Assembly (NCBI RefSeq): GCF_002266465.3
Contig: NZ_CP029427.2
Location: forward strand, 5,148,501 to 5,212,500
Length of the DNA stretch: 64,000 bases
Source: Bradyrhizobium symbiodeficiens
GTDB taxonomy: Bacteria > Pseudomonadota > Alphaproteobacteria > Rhizobiales > Xanthobacteraceae
Direction of reading: 5' to 3'
Shown: one piece after another, positions 18,184 through 27,650 of the stretch
Layout of the letters: every line of letters starts with the position of its first letter
Position numbering within the stretch: the first letter of the stretch is position 1
Made by a program: the position numbers and the translations under genes
The notes under the pieces: model-generated
Database searches by the model: none
Told to the model about the DNA's origin: nothing
The model's input: only the letters and a program-made list of their open reading frames with translations

Positions 18184-18401
18184 CGGCGTCCTTCCCGGTC
18201 TTTGAGGCTTATCTTGGAAACGTGTCTTGGCTCGAGCGTCGGTCGGCCCGAATTCAGGCTCCCGCGAGCCGCTCGCATATCATTATTCGCCGGGCTTGTC
18301 CCTCGCCCGGCGAGGTCCATCAATGCACAGAAAGCAGGGCTTGCTTGCCAAGGGCCGTGACGGGAGGCAAGACGGTGCCGGCGAACAGGCGAAAGCGGAC
18401 C

Positions 18402-21400
18402 ATGGCGGCGGAAGTGGCTGGAAAATCACCGGAATCGGCTCAAAAGGACGGCCTGGCGGCACGTCTGGCCCGGGAAATCACCGGCGACGTCCTGTTCGAC
18501 CCGTTCAACCGCGGCCGCTACGCCACCGACGCCTCGTTCTACCAGATCGTGCCGGCAGGTGTGGTCGTCCCCAAGACCATGAACGAGGCCCTGCGGGCAC
18601 TGGCGATTGCCCACGACGCAGGCCGCAAGGTCACTCCGCGCGGCGGCGGCACCTCGCAATGCGGCCAGACCGTCAATGACGGGATCGTGGTCGATCTGTC
18701 GAAGCACCTGAACCGCATCCTGTCGCTCGACGTCGAGGGCCGGACCTGCGTGGTCGAGCCCGGCATCGTGCTCGACGACCTCAACCGCCAGCTCAAGAAG
18801 CATGGCCTCTGGTTCCCGGTCGACGTCTCCACGGCTTCGCGCGCCACCATCGGCGGCATGGCCGGCAACAATTCCTGCGGCGGGCGCAGCCTGCGCTACG
18901 GCACGATGCGCGACAACACGCTGTCGATGGAGGCGGCGCTGGCGGACGGTACGCTGAGCCGTTACGGCGAGGTCTCACGCGATCTCTCCGGTCTCGACGC
19001 GAACGACAACGCACGCGCCCTGTTCCGCGACATGCTCGATCTCGGCGCTCGCGAAGCCGACGAGATCGCCGCGCGATTTCCCAAGGTGCAGCGCCGCGTC
19101 GGCGGCTACAATCTCGATGCGCTGGTGCCGCGCAATGTGCGCAACAACATGGCGCATCTTCTGGTCGGCTCGGAGGGCACGCTGGCCTTCACCACCAAGG
19201 TCGAGCTGAAGCTGTGGCCTGTCATCCGCAACAAGGCGCTGGGCGTCTGCCATTTCGGCAGTTTCTACGAAGCCATGGACGCGGCCCAGCACCTCGTCAA
19301 GCTCAAGCCGATCGCCGTCGAGCTGGTCGACCGCACCATGCTCGCGCTCGGGCGCGACATAGCGATGTTCAAGCCGATCATCAATGCTGCCATCAGGGGC
19401 GATCCGGACGCCGTGCTGGTGGTCGAGTTCGCCGAAGAGGACCAGGCGGACAACCTCCTGCGCCTGAAGCAGCTCGGCGAATTGATGGGCGATCTCGGCT
19501 TCGGCTGGAATAACGACAAGCGCAAATGGGGTGGCGTGGTCGAGATCACCGAGCCTGCGCTGCAGGGCGGCATCGCAGATTTCCGCGCGGCCGGCCTCAA
19601 CGTCATGATGTCGATGAAGCAGGAGGGCAAGCCGGTCTCCTTCGTCGAGGACTGCGCCGTGCCGCTGCCGCACCTCGCCGACTATACCCAGCGGCTGAAC
19701 GAAGTCTTCGCCAAGCACGGCACCAGCGGCACGATGTACGCGCATGCCTCCGAGGGCTGCCTGCACGTGCGACCCGTGCTGAACCTCAAGCTGGACAAGG
19801 ACGTCAAGGCGATGCGCGCCATCGCCGAAGAGGCCTTCGCGCTGGTGCGCGAATACAAGGGCTCGCATTCCGGCGAGCACGGCGACGGCCTGGTGCGCTC
19901 CGAGTTCCACGAGACCATGTTCGGCGAGCGTCTCGTCGCCGACTTCCGCGAGGTGAAGCAACGCTTCGATCCCGATGGCACGCTCAATCCCGGCAAGATC
20001 GTCGATGCGCCCAGGATGGACGACCGCTCGCTGTTCCGCTTCAAGCCAGACTATCGCGTCGGCGAGCTCGAGACGAAGCTCGACTGGTCGGCCTGGCCCG
20101 GCGCCGGCGGCGGCTTCCAGGGCGCGGTCGAGATGTGCAACAACAACGGCGCCTGCCGCAAGCTCGAGGGCGGCGTGATGTGCCCGTCCTATCGCGCCAC
20201 GCGCAACGAGAAGGACGTCACGCGAGGACGCGCGAACAGCTTGCGGCTCGCGATCTCCGGCCAGCTCGGCCCCGGCGCGCTGTCGTCCGACGAGATGATG
20301 GAGACGCTCAAGCTCTGCGTCTCCTGCAAGGCCTGCCGCCACGAGTGCCCTGTTGGCGTCGACATGGCCAAGATGAAGATCGAAGTGCTGGCCGCGCGCG
20401 CCGCCTCGCATGGCCTGACACTGCGCGACCGCCTCGTCGGTTATCTCCCGCGCTATGCCGGTCTCGCATCGCGGCTGGCGCCGCTCGCCAATCTGCGCAA
20501 CCGCAGCCCGCTGTTGCGAAAGCTGCTCGAACGCTTTGCCGGCATTAGCGCGCGCCGCGCCCTGCCCGCCTTCCGCAGCGACGTGTTTGCGCCGGCCGCT
20601 GAGGTGGTTGGACCTGTTGAGGGCCGCGAGGTCGTGCTGTTCGCCGACACCTTCAATCGCATCTACGAGCGCGAGAACCTCGAGGCCGCGCTGCGCGTAC
20701 TCGCGGCCGGCGGCTATCGCGTGCATCTGCCGAAGCCGGTGAGCGGCAACCGCCCGCTTTGCTGCGGCCGCACCTTCCTCTCCGCCGGACTCGTCGATGA
20801 GGCCAGGGTCGAGCTCGATCGTCTCGTGGCCGCTTTCGCGCCCTTTGCCGCGCGCGGCGTGCCGATCGTGGGCCTCGAGCCAAGCTGCCTGCTGACGCTG
20901 CGCGACGAGCTTTCTTCGCTGCGCAAGGACGACGACGCCAAGGCGGTCGGCGCGCACGCGCTGACCTTCGAGGAATTCCTGGTGCGCGAGGCCGAGGCCG
21001 GAAGGCTGCAACTGCCGCTCGGCACCATCGCCGACAAGGTCGTCGTCCACGGCCATTGCCATCAAAAATCCTTCGGCGCCTTCAAGCCGGTCGAGCAGGT
21101 GCTGCGGCTGGTTCCGGGACTTGCAGTCGAGACCATCGAATCGAGCTGCTGCGGCATGGCGGGCGCCTTCGGCTATGGCGCGGATACCTATGATGCCTCG
21201 ATCGAGATGGCCGAGCTGTCGCTGCTGCCCGCCGTGCGGCGCGCGGACGCCACGACGCTGGTCGTTGCCGACGGCACCTCCTGCCGGCACCAGATCCAGG
21301 ACGGCACGAAGCGCGAGGCGCTTCACGTCGCGCGCGTGCTGGCGATGAGCCTCGATCGCACCGAAACCAACTCCACCTCAACTGCTGCAAAGGAAACCAG

Positions 21401-21410
21401 CCATGGCTGA
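18402..21410 (+). CDS. FAD-binding and Fe-S oxidoreductase, GlcD-GlcF type fusion
   Basis: 1002 residues from the ATG at 18402; the frame is open further up but lacks a better start. Residues ~40-260 are a PCMH-type FAD domain (VVVPKTMNEALRALAIAH, RGGGTSQCGQ, GGMAGNNSCGGRSLRYG), followed by a FAD-oxidase C-terminal domain with the HSGEHGDG motif. A ferredoxin-like part carries cysteine clusters (CNNNGACRK...CPSY and CVSCKACRHECPVG) for two 4Fe-4S centres, and the end has CCG-type domains (EPSCLL, HGHCHQKSF, ESSCCGMAGAFG). It oxidises a 2-hydroxy acid, glycolate or D-lactate, to the quinone pool. The neighbouring glyoxylate aminotransferase favours glycolate. Confidence 0.88.
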   Translation: MAAEVAGKSPESAQKDGLAARLAREITGDVLFDPFNRGRYATDASFYQIVPAGVVVPKTMNEALRALAIAHDAGRKVTPRGGGTSQCGQTVNDGIVVDLSKHLNRILSLDVEGRTCVVEPGIVLDDLNRQLKKHGLWFPVDVSTASRATIGGMAGNNSCGGRSLRYGTMRDNTLSMEAALADGTLSRYGEVSRDLSGLDANDNARALFRDMLDLGAREADEIAARFPKVQRRVGGYNLDALVPRNVRNNMAHLLVGSEGTLAFTTKVELKLWPVIRNKALGVCHFGSFYEAMDAAQHLVKLKPIAVELVDRTMLALGRDIAMFKPIINAAIRGDPDAVLVVEFAEEDQADNLLRLKQLGELMGDLGFGWNNDKRKWGGVVEITEPALQGGIADFRAAGLNVMMSMKQEGKPVSFVEDCAVPLPHLADYTQRLNEVFAKHGTSGTMYAHASEGCLHVRPVLNLKLDKDVKAMRAIAEEAFALVREYKGSHSGEHGDGLVRSEFHETMFGERLVADFREVKQRFDPDGTLNPGKIVDAPRMDDRSLFRFKPDYRVGELETKLDWSAWPGAGGGFQGAVEMCNNNGACRKLEGGVMCPSYRATRNEKDVTRGRANSLRLAISGQLGPGALSSDEMMETLKLCVSCKACRHECPVGVDMAKMKIEVLAARAASHGLTLRDRLVGYLPRYAGLASRLAPLANLRNRSPLLRKLLERFAGISARRALPAFRSDVFAPAAEVVGPVEGREVVLFADTFNRIYERENLEAALRVLAAGGYRVHLPKPVSGNRPLCCGRTFLSAGLVDEARVELDRLVAAFAPFAARGVPIVGLEPSCLLTLRDELSSLRKDDDAKAVGAHALTFEEFLVREAEAGRLQLPLGTIADKVVVHGHCHQKSFGAFKPVEQVLRLVPGLAVETIESSCCGMAGAFGYGADTYDASIEMAELSLLPAVRRADATTLVVADGTSCRHQIQDGTKREALHVARVLAMSLDRTETNSTSTAAKETSHG

Positions 21411-21831
21411 TCTCACCCTCGACACCGCCCGCAAGATCCTCGACGCCGCCTTCGCGAAGGCCGGCGAACTCAAGCTCAAGCCACTGGTCGTCACCATCCT
21501 CGACGCGCGCGGCGTGCTCAAGCTCGCCGCGGCGCAGGACGGCACCAGCCTGATGCGCGGCGAGATCGCGCACGGCAAGGCCTATGGCGCGCTCGCGATG
21601 GGGATGGGCTCGCGCGCGCTGTTCCAGCGCGCCCAGGAGCAGGCCTATTTCATCGACGCCGTGAACACCATCGCCAAGGGCGCTCTGGTGCCGGTCCCCG
21701 GCGGCGTGCTGATCATGGACGGCACGACCCTGCTCGGCGCCGTCGGCGTTTCCGGCGACACCTCCGACAATGACGAGGCCTGCGCGGTGGCCGGTATCCA
21801 GGCTGCCGGGCTGAAAGCCAACGCGGGGTAG
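21403..21831 (+). CDS. GlcG/HbpS family protein (DUF336)
   Basis: 142 residues, full length for this one-domain family. Marks: DTARKILDAAFAKAGELKLKP, the central VVTILDARGVLKLAAAQDG, then HGKAYGALAMGMGSR and a final VPVPGGVLIMDGTTLLGAVGVSG. The ATG lies inside the end of the dehydrogenase gene (8-base overlap), so the two are translationally coupled. GlcG-like proteins often accompany glycolate oxidase genes; their role is not settled, with heme binding shown for HbpS. The pairing supports a glycolate assignment for the upstream enzyme. Confidence 0.87.
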   Translation: MADLTLDTARKILDAAFAKAGELKLKPLVVTILDARGVLKLAAAQDGTSLMRGEIAHGKAYGALAMGMGSRALFQRAQEQAYFIDAVNTIAKGALVPVPGGVLIMDGTTLLGAVGVSGDTSDNDEACAVAGIQAAGLKANAG

Positions 21832-21833
21832 TA

Positions 21834-21939
21834 CGTCATTCCGGGGCGCGCCACTTGGCGCGAGCCCGGAATCCATTTCTCCGCGAGGCTTCCTGCACGA
21901 TGGATTCCGGGCTCGCGCTACGCGCGCCCCGGAATGACG
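21834..21939. repeat. Large imperfect intergenic palindrome
   Basis: The left arm 21834-21876 (starting cgtcattccggggcgcg) and right arm 21900-21939 (ending cgcgccccggaatgacg) are nearly perfect reverse complements, separated by 23 bases. Arms of ~40 bases between two convergent genes fit a dispersed palindromic element common in Bradyrhizobium intergenic DNA; as RNA it would fold into a very stable hairpin that could end transcription from both sides. Confidence 0.8.
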
Positions 21940-22007
21940 ACGGAGGAATGCGGCTACATTCTCTTTGAAAGTCGAAATGAGCTAGTAACTACAGTCTCGT
22001 GCCCCGT

Positions 22008-22790
22008 CTACCTCCCCGTCCAGACCGGCTTCCTCTTCTCCCCGAACGCCTTCAGGCCTTCCTTGGCGTCCTCGGTCATCGCCAGCAGCGCGATCTGGCT
22101 TTCGGTGTAGGCGATGCTCTCGTCGAACGACATCGAGGCAATGGCGCGCATGGCGTATTTGCCGCGACGGATCGCGGTCGGGGATTTGTCGACGATGCGG
22201 CCGATCAGCCAGTCGACCTTGGCATCCAGCTCGGCCGTGGGCACGACGTAGTTGAGCAGGCCGGCAGCCTGCGCCGTCTTGGCATCGAACGGCTCGCCGG
22301 TGAGCGCCCATTCGTTGACGAGGCGCGGCGGCGCGATGGACTGCAGCAGGCTCAGCACCTGCATCGGAAACACGCCGACCTTCACCTCCGGAAGGCCGAA
22401 TACGACGTGATCGGCCGCGACCGCCATGTCGGTCATGCAGAGCAGGCCCATGCCGCCGGCCATGCAGACGCCGCCGACCCGCGCAATCGCAGGTTTGGTG
22501 GCGTTCTGTGACAAACGTAACAGATCGGCATAGTCGACATTTGGTTTGGAATGATCCATTGCGAAAGCCGCGCCGGAATTCTGCAGATCGGCGCCCGCGC
22601 AGAACGCCTTGTCGCCCGCGCCCGTCAGCACGATGACGCGGACGTCCTTGTCGTCATGCGCGTCGCGATAGCCTTTGGTGATGCCGGCGATGACCTCGCC
22701 GTTCAGTGCGTTGCGTTTCTCCGGCCGGTTGATGGTGATCCAGAACGCCTGCCCGCGCTTCTCGGTGACGACTGCTGTGGTGTCGGTCAT
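22008..22790 (-). CDS. Enoyl-CoA hydratase/isomerase family protein
   Basis: 260 residues with a full crotonase pattern: ITINRPEKRNALNG, the oxyanion block VLTGAGDKAFCAGADLQ, GGVCMAGGMGLLCMTDMAVAAD, and FGLPEVKVGVFP with the usual first catalytic glutamate in the PE pair. It probably hydrates or isomerises an enoyl-CoA in fatty- or aromatic-acid breakdown. It ends in the family's FGEKRKPVWTGR tail. No operon partner is visible; the next gene on this strand is beyond the palindrome and convergent, so it appears to be monocistronic. Confidence 0.88.
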   Translation of the reverse strand: MTDTTAVVTEKRGQAFWITINRPEKRNALNGEVIAGITKGYRDAHDDKDVRVIVLTGAGDKAFCAGADLQNSGAAFAMDHSKPNVDYADLLRLSQNATKPAIARVGGVCMAGGMGLLCMTDMAVAADHVVFGLPEVKVGVFPMQVLSLLQSIAPPRLVNEWALTGEPFDAKTAQAAGLLNYVVPTAELDAKVDWLIGRIVDKSPTAIRRGKYAMRAIASMSFDESIAYTESQIALLAMTEDAKEGLKAFGEKRKPVWTGR

Positions 22791-22958
22791 GGTACGCTCG
22801 CTTCCTTGCCATCCGTTTTGCTGCCATTTGCGGCAGGACGGGCGGAGCGTGCAAGGCCAATCTGCAGCGCGGTGTCACCATAGCGTGTGGGCGCAAATTC
22901 GCTTGGCGATTGAATTACGGGTGACGGCCGCTATCCTGACTGGAGATTTTGATCACCG

Positions 22959-24329
22959 ATGAGTCATTTCATGCGCGCCGCGATGATGTTGTTGCTGACA
23001 GGCCTGCTCGTGCTGGGCGCAAGCCGCGCGGCCGATGCTGCGAAACTGGCGCTGGTGATCGGCAACGCCAGGTATCCCGACAACGAATTCGTGCTGAACG
23101 ACGTCGCCAACGACACCCAGGACGTCACCGAAGAATTGAAGCGCGACGGCTTCGTCGTCGACCGCCAGAGCAATCTCACGGCCGACGCCATGCGGCAGGT
23201 GCTGGATCGCTTCTATGCCCGCATCGAGCGCGGCGCGGTGGCACTGATCTTCTTCGACGGTTTTGCGATCCAGTCCAACCGGCAGACCTATTTGCTGCCG
23301 GTCGACGCGCAGATCTGGACCGAGCCGGATGTGGCGCGCGACGGCTTCAGCCTCGACAGCATCCTCGCCGAGATGAACACGCGCGGCGCCGCGATCAAGA
23401 TCGCGCTGATCGACGCCTCGCGCCGCAACCCGTTCGAGCGGCGCTTCCGCCGCTATTCGGCCGGCCTTGCGCCGGCGATCGCGCCGAGCAATTCGCTCGT
23501 GCTCTACTCCGCCGCGCTCGGCGCGGTCGCGGCGAGCGGCAAGACCGAGCACGGCCTGTTCGTCGCCGAGCTGCTGCGCGAGATGCGCGCGCCGAACATC
23601 AGCGCCGAGCAGGCCCTGACCAACACCAAGAACGGCGTCGTCGCCGCCACCAAGCGCGAGCAGGTGCCGTGGCTGTCGTCCTCGCTGACGACGGAATTCT
23701 CGTTCGCAGGCCCGGTGACGCAGCCGCCCGACAACAAGGGCGACGCGACGCCGGCGAAACCCGAGCCGCAAAAACCGGCTTGCGAGGCGCCGCAGGCAGA
23801 GCCGCCTCCGAGCGCCGACGATCTCGCCAGGGATTCCGTCATCGCCGATCTCAGCCGCAAAATCGCGGCGAACGCCAATGACATCGTCTCGCGCTACAAG
23901 CGCGGCCAAGTCTATGCGATCAAGCGCGCGCACGCGCGCGCCATGCAGGATTTCGACGCGGTGATCCGCAGGAATCCCAGGGATGCGCAGGCGCTGAACA
24001 ACCGCTGCTGGACGCGCGCTGCGACCGGCGACCTGCAGGGCGCGCTGACTGACTGCAATCTGGCACTGCAGATCGATCCCGGCTTGAGCGATGCGCTCGA
24101 CAGCCGCGGTCTCGTCAATCTCAAGCTCGGGCGCAATGCGGAAGCGATCAAAGACTACACCGACGCGATCCAGCGCAATCCGCGCTCCTCGTCGTCGCTG
24201 TTCGGCCGTGGCATCGCCACCCGCAAGAGCGGCGGTGACGGCGCCACCGACATCGCGTCGGCAAAGTCGATGAACCCTGATATCGCGAAGGAGTTCGCAG
24301 GCTACGGTGTCTCGGAGTGCGTGCCTTAA
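22959..24329 (+). CDS. Exported caspase-fold (C14) pseudo-peptidase with TPR repeats
   Basis: 456 residues. A signal peptide (to about residue 28, ASRAADA) leads into the caspase p20-like domain KLALVIGNARYPDNEFVLNDVANDTQ. The two catalytic positions are changed: the usual GHG histidine is Phe102 (IFFDGFAIQ) and the catalytic cysteine of the IDACR motif is Ser154 (ALIDASRRNPF). After a Pro/Ala-rich linker, residues ~305-440 form three TPR units (RYKRGQVYAIKRAHARAMQD, ALNNRCWTRAATGDLQGAL, ALDSRGLVNLKLGRNAEAI). It is therefore probably a non-proteolytic scaffold in the periplasm. It ends 4 bases into the convergent molybdoenzyme gene. Confidence 0.85.
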   Translation: MSHFMRAAMMLLLTGLLVLGASRAADAAKLALVIGNARYPDNEFVLNDVANDTQDVTEELKRDGFVVDRQSNLTADAMRQVLDRFYARIERGAVALIFFDGFAIQSNRQTYLLPVDAQIWTEPDVARDGFSLDSILAEMNTRGAAIKIALIDASRRNPFERRFRRYSAGLAPAIAPSNSLVLYSAALGAVAASGKTEHGLFVAELLREMRAPNISAEQALTNTKNGVVAATKREQVPWLSSSLTTEFSFAGPVTQPPDNKGDATPAKPEPQKPACEAPQAEPPPSADDLARDSVIADLSRKIAANANDIVSRYKRGQVYAIKRAHARAMQDFDAVIRRNPRDAQALNNRCWTRAATGDLQGALTDCNLALQIDPGLSDALDSRGLVNLKLGRNAEAIKDYTDAIQRNPRSSSSLFGRGIATRKSGGDGATDIASAKSMNPDIAKEFAGYGVSECVP

Positions 24330-26428
24330 ACGGCGAGCGCCTTTTTGATCCAGACCTTGTTGTCGTGGAACGCGGCGCCGCCGATCGGCGCGACGGTTTC
24401 GGCTCCGGTCAGCATGTTGATGCCGCGGCCGCCGATGTGGTTTTTGTTGGGATGAACGGACTCCGCGATCAGCACGCCGCGCCGCACGCCATCGAACAAG
24501 GTCGCCACCAGCGTGGTCTCGCCCCGGGTATTGCCGAGCGTCACCGCATCGCCGTCGGCGATGTCGAGCGCCGCCGCATCCAGCGGATGGATCATCACGC
24601 TCGCCTTGCCCTCGCGCGCCTGCGAGGACGGGGTTTCGTTGAAGGTGGTGTTGAGGAAGCTGCGCGAGGGGCTGGTCGCGAGCCGGAACGGATGGGCCTG
24701 GTCGGCCTGCTCGATCACAGCCCAATGGTCCGGCAACTCGGGCATGTTGTCGACATCGCCCATGGTCACGCCGAACGGCGGATGCGCCCAGTCGGCCTTG
24801 AAGTGGAACTTGCCGTCGGCATGGGCAAAGCCGTCGAGATAATGCGAGGTGCGGAAGTCCGGTTGCAGGTCGCGCCAGAGGTCGGCTTCGAGGCCGGCGA
24901 TGTCGCCGTGATTGCTGAGCTTCAGCGTCGCATCGATCAATTCGCGCGGCGTCATCTCGAAACCCGGATGCCTCGCGCCAAGGCGCGGCGCCAGCGCCTG
25001 CAACACCTGATGGTTGGAGCGGCATTCGCCGGGCGGGTCGATCAGCTTCGGCCCGACCGAGATGTGCTGGTGGCCGCCGCCGTAATAGAGATCGTCGTGC
25101 TCCATGAACATGGTCGCCGGCAGCACGATGTCCGCCATTTGCGCCGTCTCGGTCATGAACTGCTCGTGCACCGCGACGAACAGATCCTCGCGCGCAAAAC
25201 CCTGCCGGACCAGCGCCTGCTCCGGCGCCACCGTCATCGGATTGGTGTTCTGGATCAGCATCGCCTTGACCGGGCCTTTGCCATGCAGGGCCTCGGCATC
25301 GCCGGTGAGGATACGGCCGATCTGGGATTGGTCGAGCGCGCGGATGCTCGGGTCGATCGCGTCGTGACCTTCGATGATGGATTCGTTGAAGTGCCACAGC
25401 GCGTAATTGTTGAAGAAGGCGCCGCCGCCTTCATACTGCCAGGCGCCGGTCACCGCGGGAATGCAATTGGCCGCGTGCATCTGCGTGGCGCCATTGCGGC
25501 TCCGCGTAAAGCCGTAGCCGAAGCGGAAGAAGGTGCGCTTGGTCTCGCCGACCGCGTTGGCAAAGGCCTCGATCTCGGAAACCGGTACGCCGCAAATCGC
25601 GGACGCCCATTCCGGCGTGCGCGTCGTCAGATGCGCCTCGAGCTCGGCGGGGCAGTCGGTGTACTTGTCCATGTAGGCGCGGTCGGCATAGCCGTCACGG
25701 AACAGGACGTGCATGACGCCGCAGGCGAAGGCGCCGTCGGTGCCGGGCCGCAGGACGATCTTGATGTCGGCCTGCTTCATGGTGTCGTTGTCGTAGATAT
25801 CGATCGCCGCGATTTTCGCGCCGCGCTCCTTGCGGGCGCGGGAGGCGTGCGTCATCACGTTGACCTGGGTGTTGACGGGATTGGTGCCCCAGATCACGAC
25901 GAGGTCGGACAGCGCCATCTCGCGCGGATCGGCGCCGGCGATCTTGCCGGTGCCGATCGCGAACCCGATGCGCGCGACATTGGCGCAGATCGTCTGATAG
26001 AAGCGCGAATACTTCTTCACATGCGTGAGGCGGTTGAGGCCGTCGCGCATCACGAGGCCCATGGTGCCGGCGTAGTAATAGGGCCAGATCGATTCCGCGC
26101 CGAATTCGCGCTCGGCCTGATTGAAGCGATGCCCGATCTCGTCCAGCGCCTCGTCCCAAGAGATCCGCGCGAATTGCCCGGAGCCCTTCGCGCCCGTTCG
26201 GCGCATCGGAAATGTGACCCGTTCGGGATGATGGATGCGCTCGGCGTAGCGGGCGACCTTGGCGCAGACCACGCCGGCCGTATAGGTCTGCTTTTTCGAA
26301 CCTCGGACACGGCCGATGCTGCGGCCTTCGACCACCTCGACATCGAGGGCACAGGCCGATGGGCAATCATGCGGACAGGTCGAATGGCGGATTTCGATCT
26401 TGCTTTCGATCTTGGCGTGCTGGTTCAT
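24326..26428 (-). CDS. Molybdopterin oxidoreductase, DMSO-reductase family, with N-terminal Fe-S motif
   Basis: 700 residues, a single-subunit molybdopterin-guanine-dinucleotide enzyme. It starts with CPHDCPSACALDVEV, then a fourth cysteine in GVVCAKV, forming the Mop 4Fe-4S domain. Next come the molybdopterin domain (ISWDEALDEIGHRF, WGTNPVNTQVN, LRPGTDGAFACGVMHV) and a C-terminal Molydop_binding barrel (VMIHPLDAAALDIADGDAVTL). There is no Tat signal, so it is probably cytoplasmic. Many such proteins are annotated only as molybdopterin oxidoreductases. No electron-transfer subunit is adjacent, and the substrate is unknown. The minus strand gene is divergent from a Bug receptor/Mo-hydroxylase operon. 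Confidence 0.88.
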   Translation of the reverse strand: MNQHAKIESKIEIRHSTCPHDCPSACALDVEVVEGRSIGRVRGSKKQTYTAGVVCAKVARYAERIHHPERVTFPMRRTGAKGSGQFARISWDEALDEIGHRFNQAEREFGAESIWPYYYAGTMGLVMRDGLNRLTHVKKYSRFYQTICANVARIGFAIGTGKIAGADPREMALSDLVVIWGTNPVNTQVNVMTHASRARKERGAKIAAIDIYDNDTMKQADIKIVLRPGTDGAFACGVMHVLFRDGYADRAYMDKYTDCPAELEAHLTTRTPEWASAICGVPVSEIEAFANAVGETKRTFFRFGYGFTRSRNGATQMHAANCIPAVTGAWQYEGGGAFFNNYALWHFNESIIEGHDAIDPSIRALDQSQIGRILTGDAEALHGKGPVKAMLIQNTNPMTVAPEQALVRQGFAREDLFVAVHEQFMTETAQMADIVLPATMFMEHDDLYYGGGHQHISVGPKLIDPPGECRSNHQVLQALAPRLGARHPGFEMTPRELIDATLKLSNHGDIAGLEADLWRDLQPDFRTSHYLDGFAHADGKFHFKADWAHPPFGVTMGDVDNMPELPDHWAVIEQADQAHPFRLATSPSRSFLNTTFNETPSSQAREGKASVMIHPLDAAALDIADGDAVTLGNTRGETTLVATLFDGVRRGVLIAESVHPNKNHIGGRGINMLTGAETVAPIGGAAFHDNKVWIKKALAV

Positions 26429-26662
26429 GTCTCAGTTCGTAACACCAAAATACCGGCCAGCCGAGCGCATTTATCCGGCACGGCCCATGCGATTTGCTCA
26501 AACCGCACGCGCCGCCGGTTCCTGCTGCAAGCGCGAAATAGGGACCAGCCACACCGAAAGCCACCCGGTATTGCCAGCCCTGTCGCCGTTGTGAGGCGTC
26601 GACAGTCCGCATTCCCTGCCGCTACAGTGCCGGCCAACAAAAACGATATCAGGGAGGTGGGT

Positions 26663-27637
26663 ATGATCGCTCGAAGATCCGTGCTGGCTTTGGCGGCCGG
26701 CCTGCTTGCCGTAGTCTCCGCAGCCCCCTCCTTTGCACAGGATTATCCCAGCCACGCCGTCCGGATCGTCGTCCCGTTCGGGGCCGGCGGCCCGGCCGAC
26801 GTCGCGGCCCGGCTGATCGGCAATGTGCTGCAGGACAGTTTTGGTCAGCCTTTCGTGGTCGAGAACCGCACCGGTGCCGGTGGTGTCATCGGCACGATCG
26901 AGGCGGCGAAATCGCCGGCCGACGGCTACACGCTGCTGATGATGTCCAACACCCAGACCGCCAACGAAACGCTGCTGACGGCGGACAAGCGCAAATACGA
27001 GCTGATGCGCGACCTCGCGCCGATCGCGCCGGTGAATTATTCCGATCTCGTCATCGTGGTGAACCCGCAAGTGCCGGTGAAGACGCTGGCCGAGTTCATC
27101 GCGCTCGCCAAGGCGCAGCCGGGCAAGCTGAACTACGCCTCCTCCGGTCAGGGCACGCCCTACCACATGGCCGGCGAACTGTTCAAAGCCATGGCCGGTA
27201 TCGATGTCGTCCACGTTCCCTATCGCAACAGCGGCGAGGCGCGCAGTGGCGTGATCGGCGGACAGGTGCAGATGATGATCGACGCGGTGCCGGCGATGGC
27301 GCCGAACATCGGCGAGAACCAGGTGCGCGCGCTCGCCACAACCGGCAAGCAGCGCTCTACCGTTCTGCCGAACGTGCCGACCGCGATCGAAGCGGGCGTT
27401 CCCGCCTATGAGGCGACGATCTGGCTGGGCCTGATGGCACCGGCCGGCACGCCAAAGCCGGTCATCGACAAGCTCAATGCCGCCGTCAACGCAATGGTGA
27501 AGCGGCCCGACATCGTCAAGCTCTGGACAGAACAGGGCGCCGTGCCCATGTCGATGACGCCGGAGGAATTCGAAAAATTCCTGCGCGGCGACATCGAGAA
27601 ATGGGCCGACGTCGTCAAGAAGTTCGACAAGTCCTGA
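26663..27637 (+). CDS. Orphan Bug/TctC-type periplasmic solute receptor
   Basis: 324 residues from the ATG at 26663, with a strong GGAGG 8 bases upstream; the long open frame before it covers the opposite-strand molybdoenzyme. Signal peptide: IARRSVLALAAGLLAVVSAAPSFA, then QDYPSHA. The Bug signature VRIVVPFGAGGPADVAARL follows, with VENRTGAGGVIGTIEAAKSPADGYTL and SSGQGTPYHMAGELF further on. It has no membrane partners here. Only 13 bases separate it from the molybdenum-hydroxylase genes, so it probably captures that enzyme's substrate or reports it to another system. Confidence 0.88.
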   Translation: MIARRSVLALAAGLLAVVSAAPSFAQDYPSHAVRIVVPFGAGGPADVAARLIGNVLQDSFGQPFVVENRTGAGGVIGTIEAAKSPADGYTLLMMSNTQTANETLLTADKRKYELMRDLAPIAPVNYSDLVIVVNPQVPVKTLAEFIALAKAQPGKLNYASSGQGTPYHMAGELFKAMAGIDVVHVPYRNSGEARSGVIGGQVQMMIDAVPAMAPNIGENQVRALATTGKQRSTVLPNVPTAIEAGVPAYEATIWLGLMAPAGTPKPVIDKLNAAVNAMVKRPDIVKLWTEQGAVPMSMTPEEFEKFLRGDIEKWADVVKKFDKS

Positions 27638-27650
27638 GGCCGTATTGGAA

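Noticed and set aside
18975..21326. 783-codon antisense frame
   Set aside because: It lies wholly opposite the FAD/Fe-S oxidoreductase, and its His/Ala/Arg-rich sequence is a typical shadow in high-GC DNA.
24317..26662. Long plus-strand extension before the Bug receptor
   Set aside because: Opposite the molybdoenzyme gene; the receptor has its own ribosome-binding site and signal peptide at 26663.
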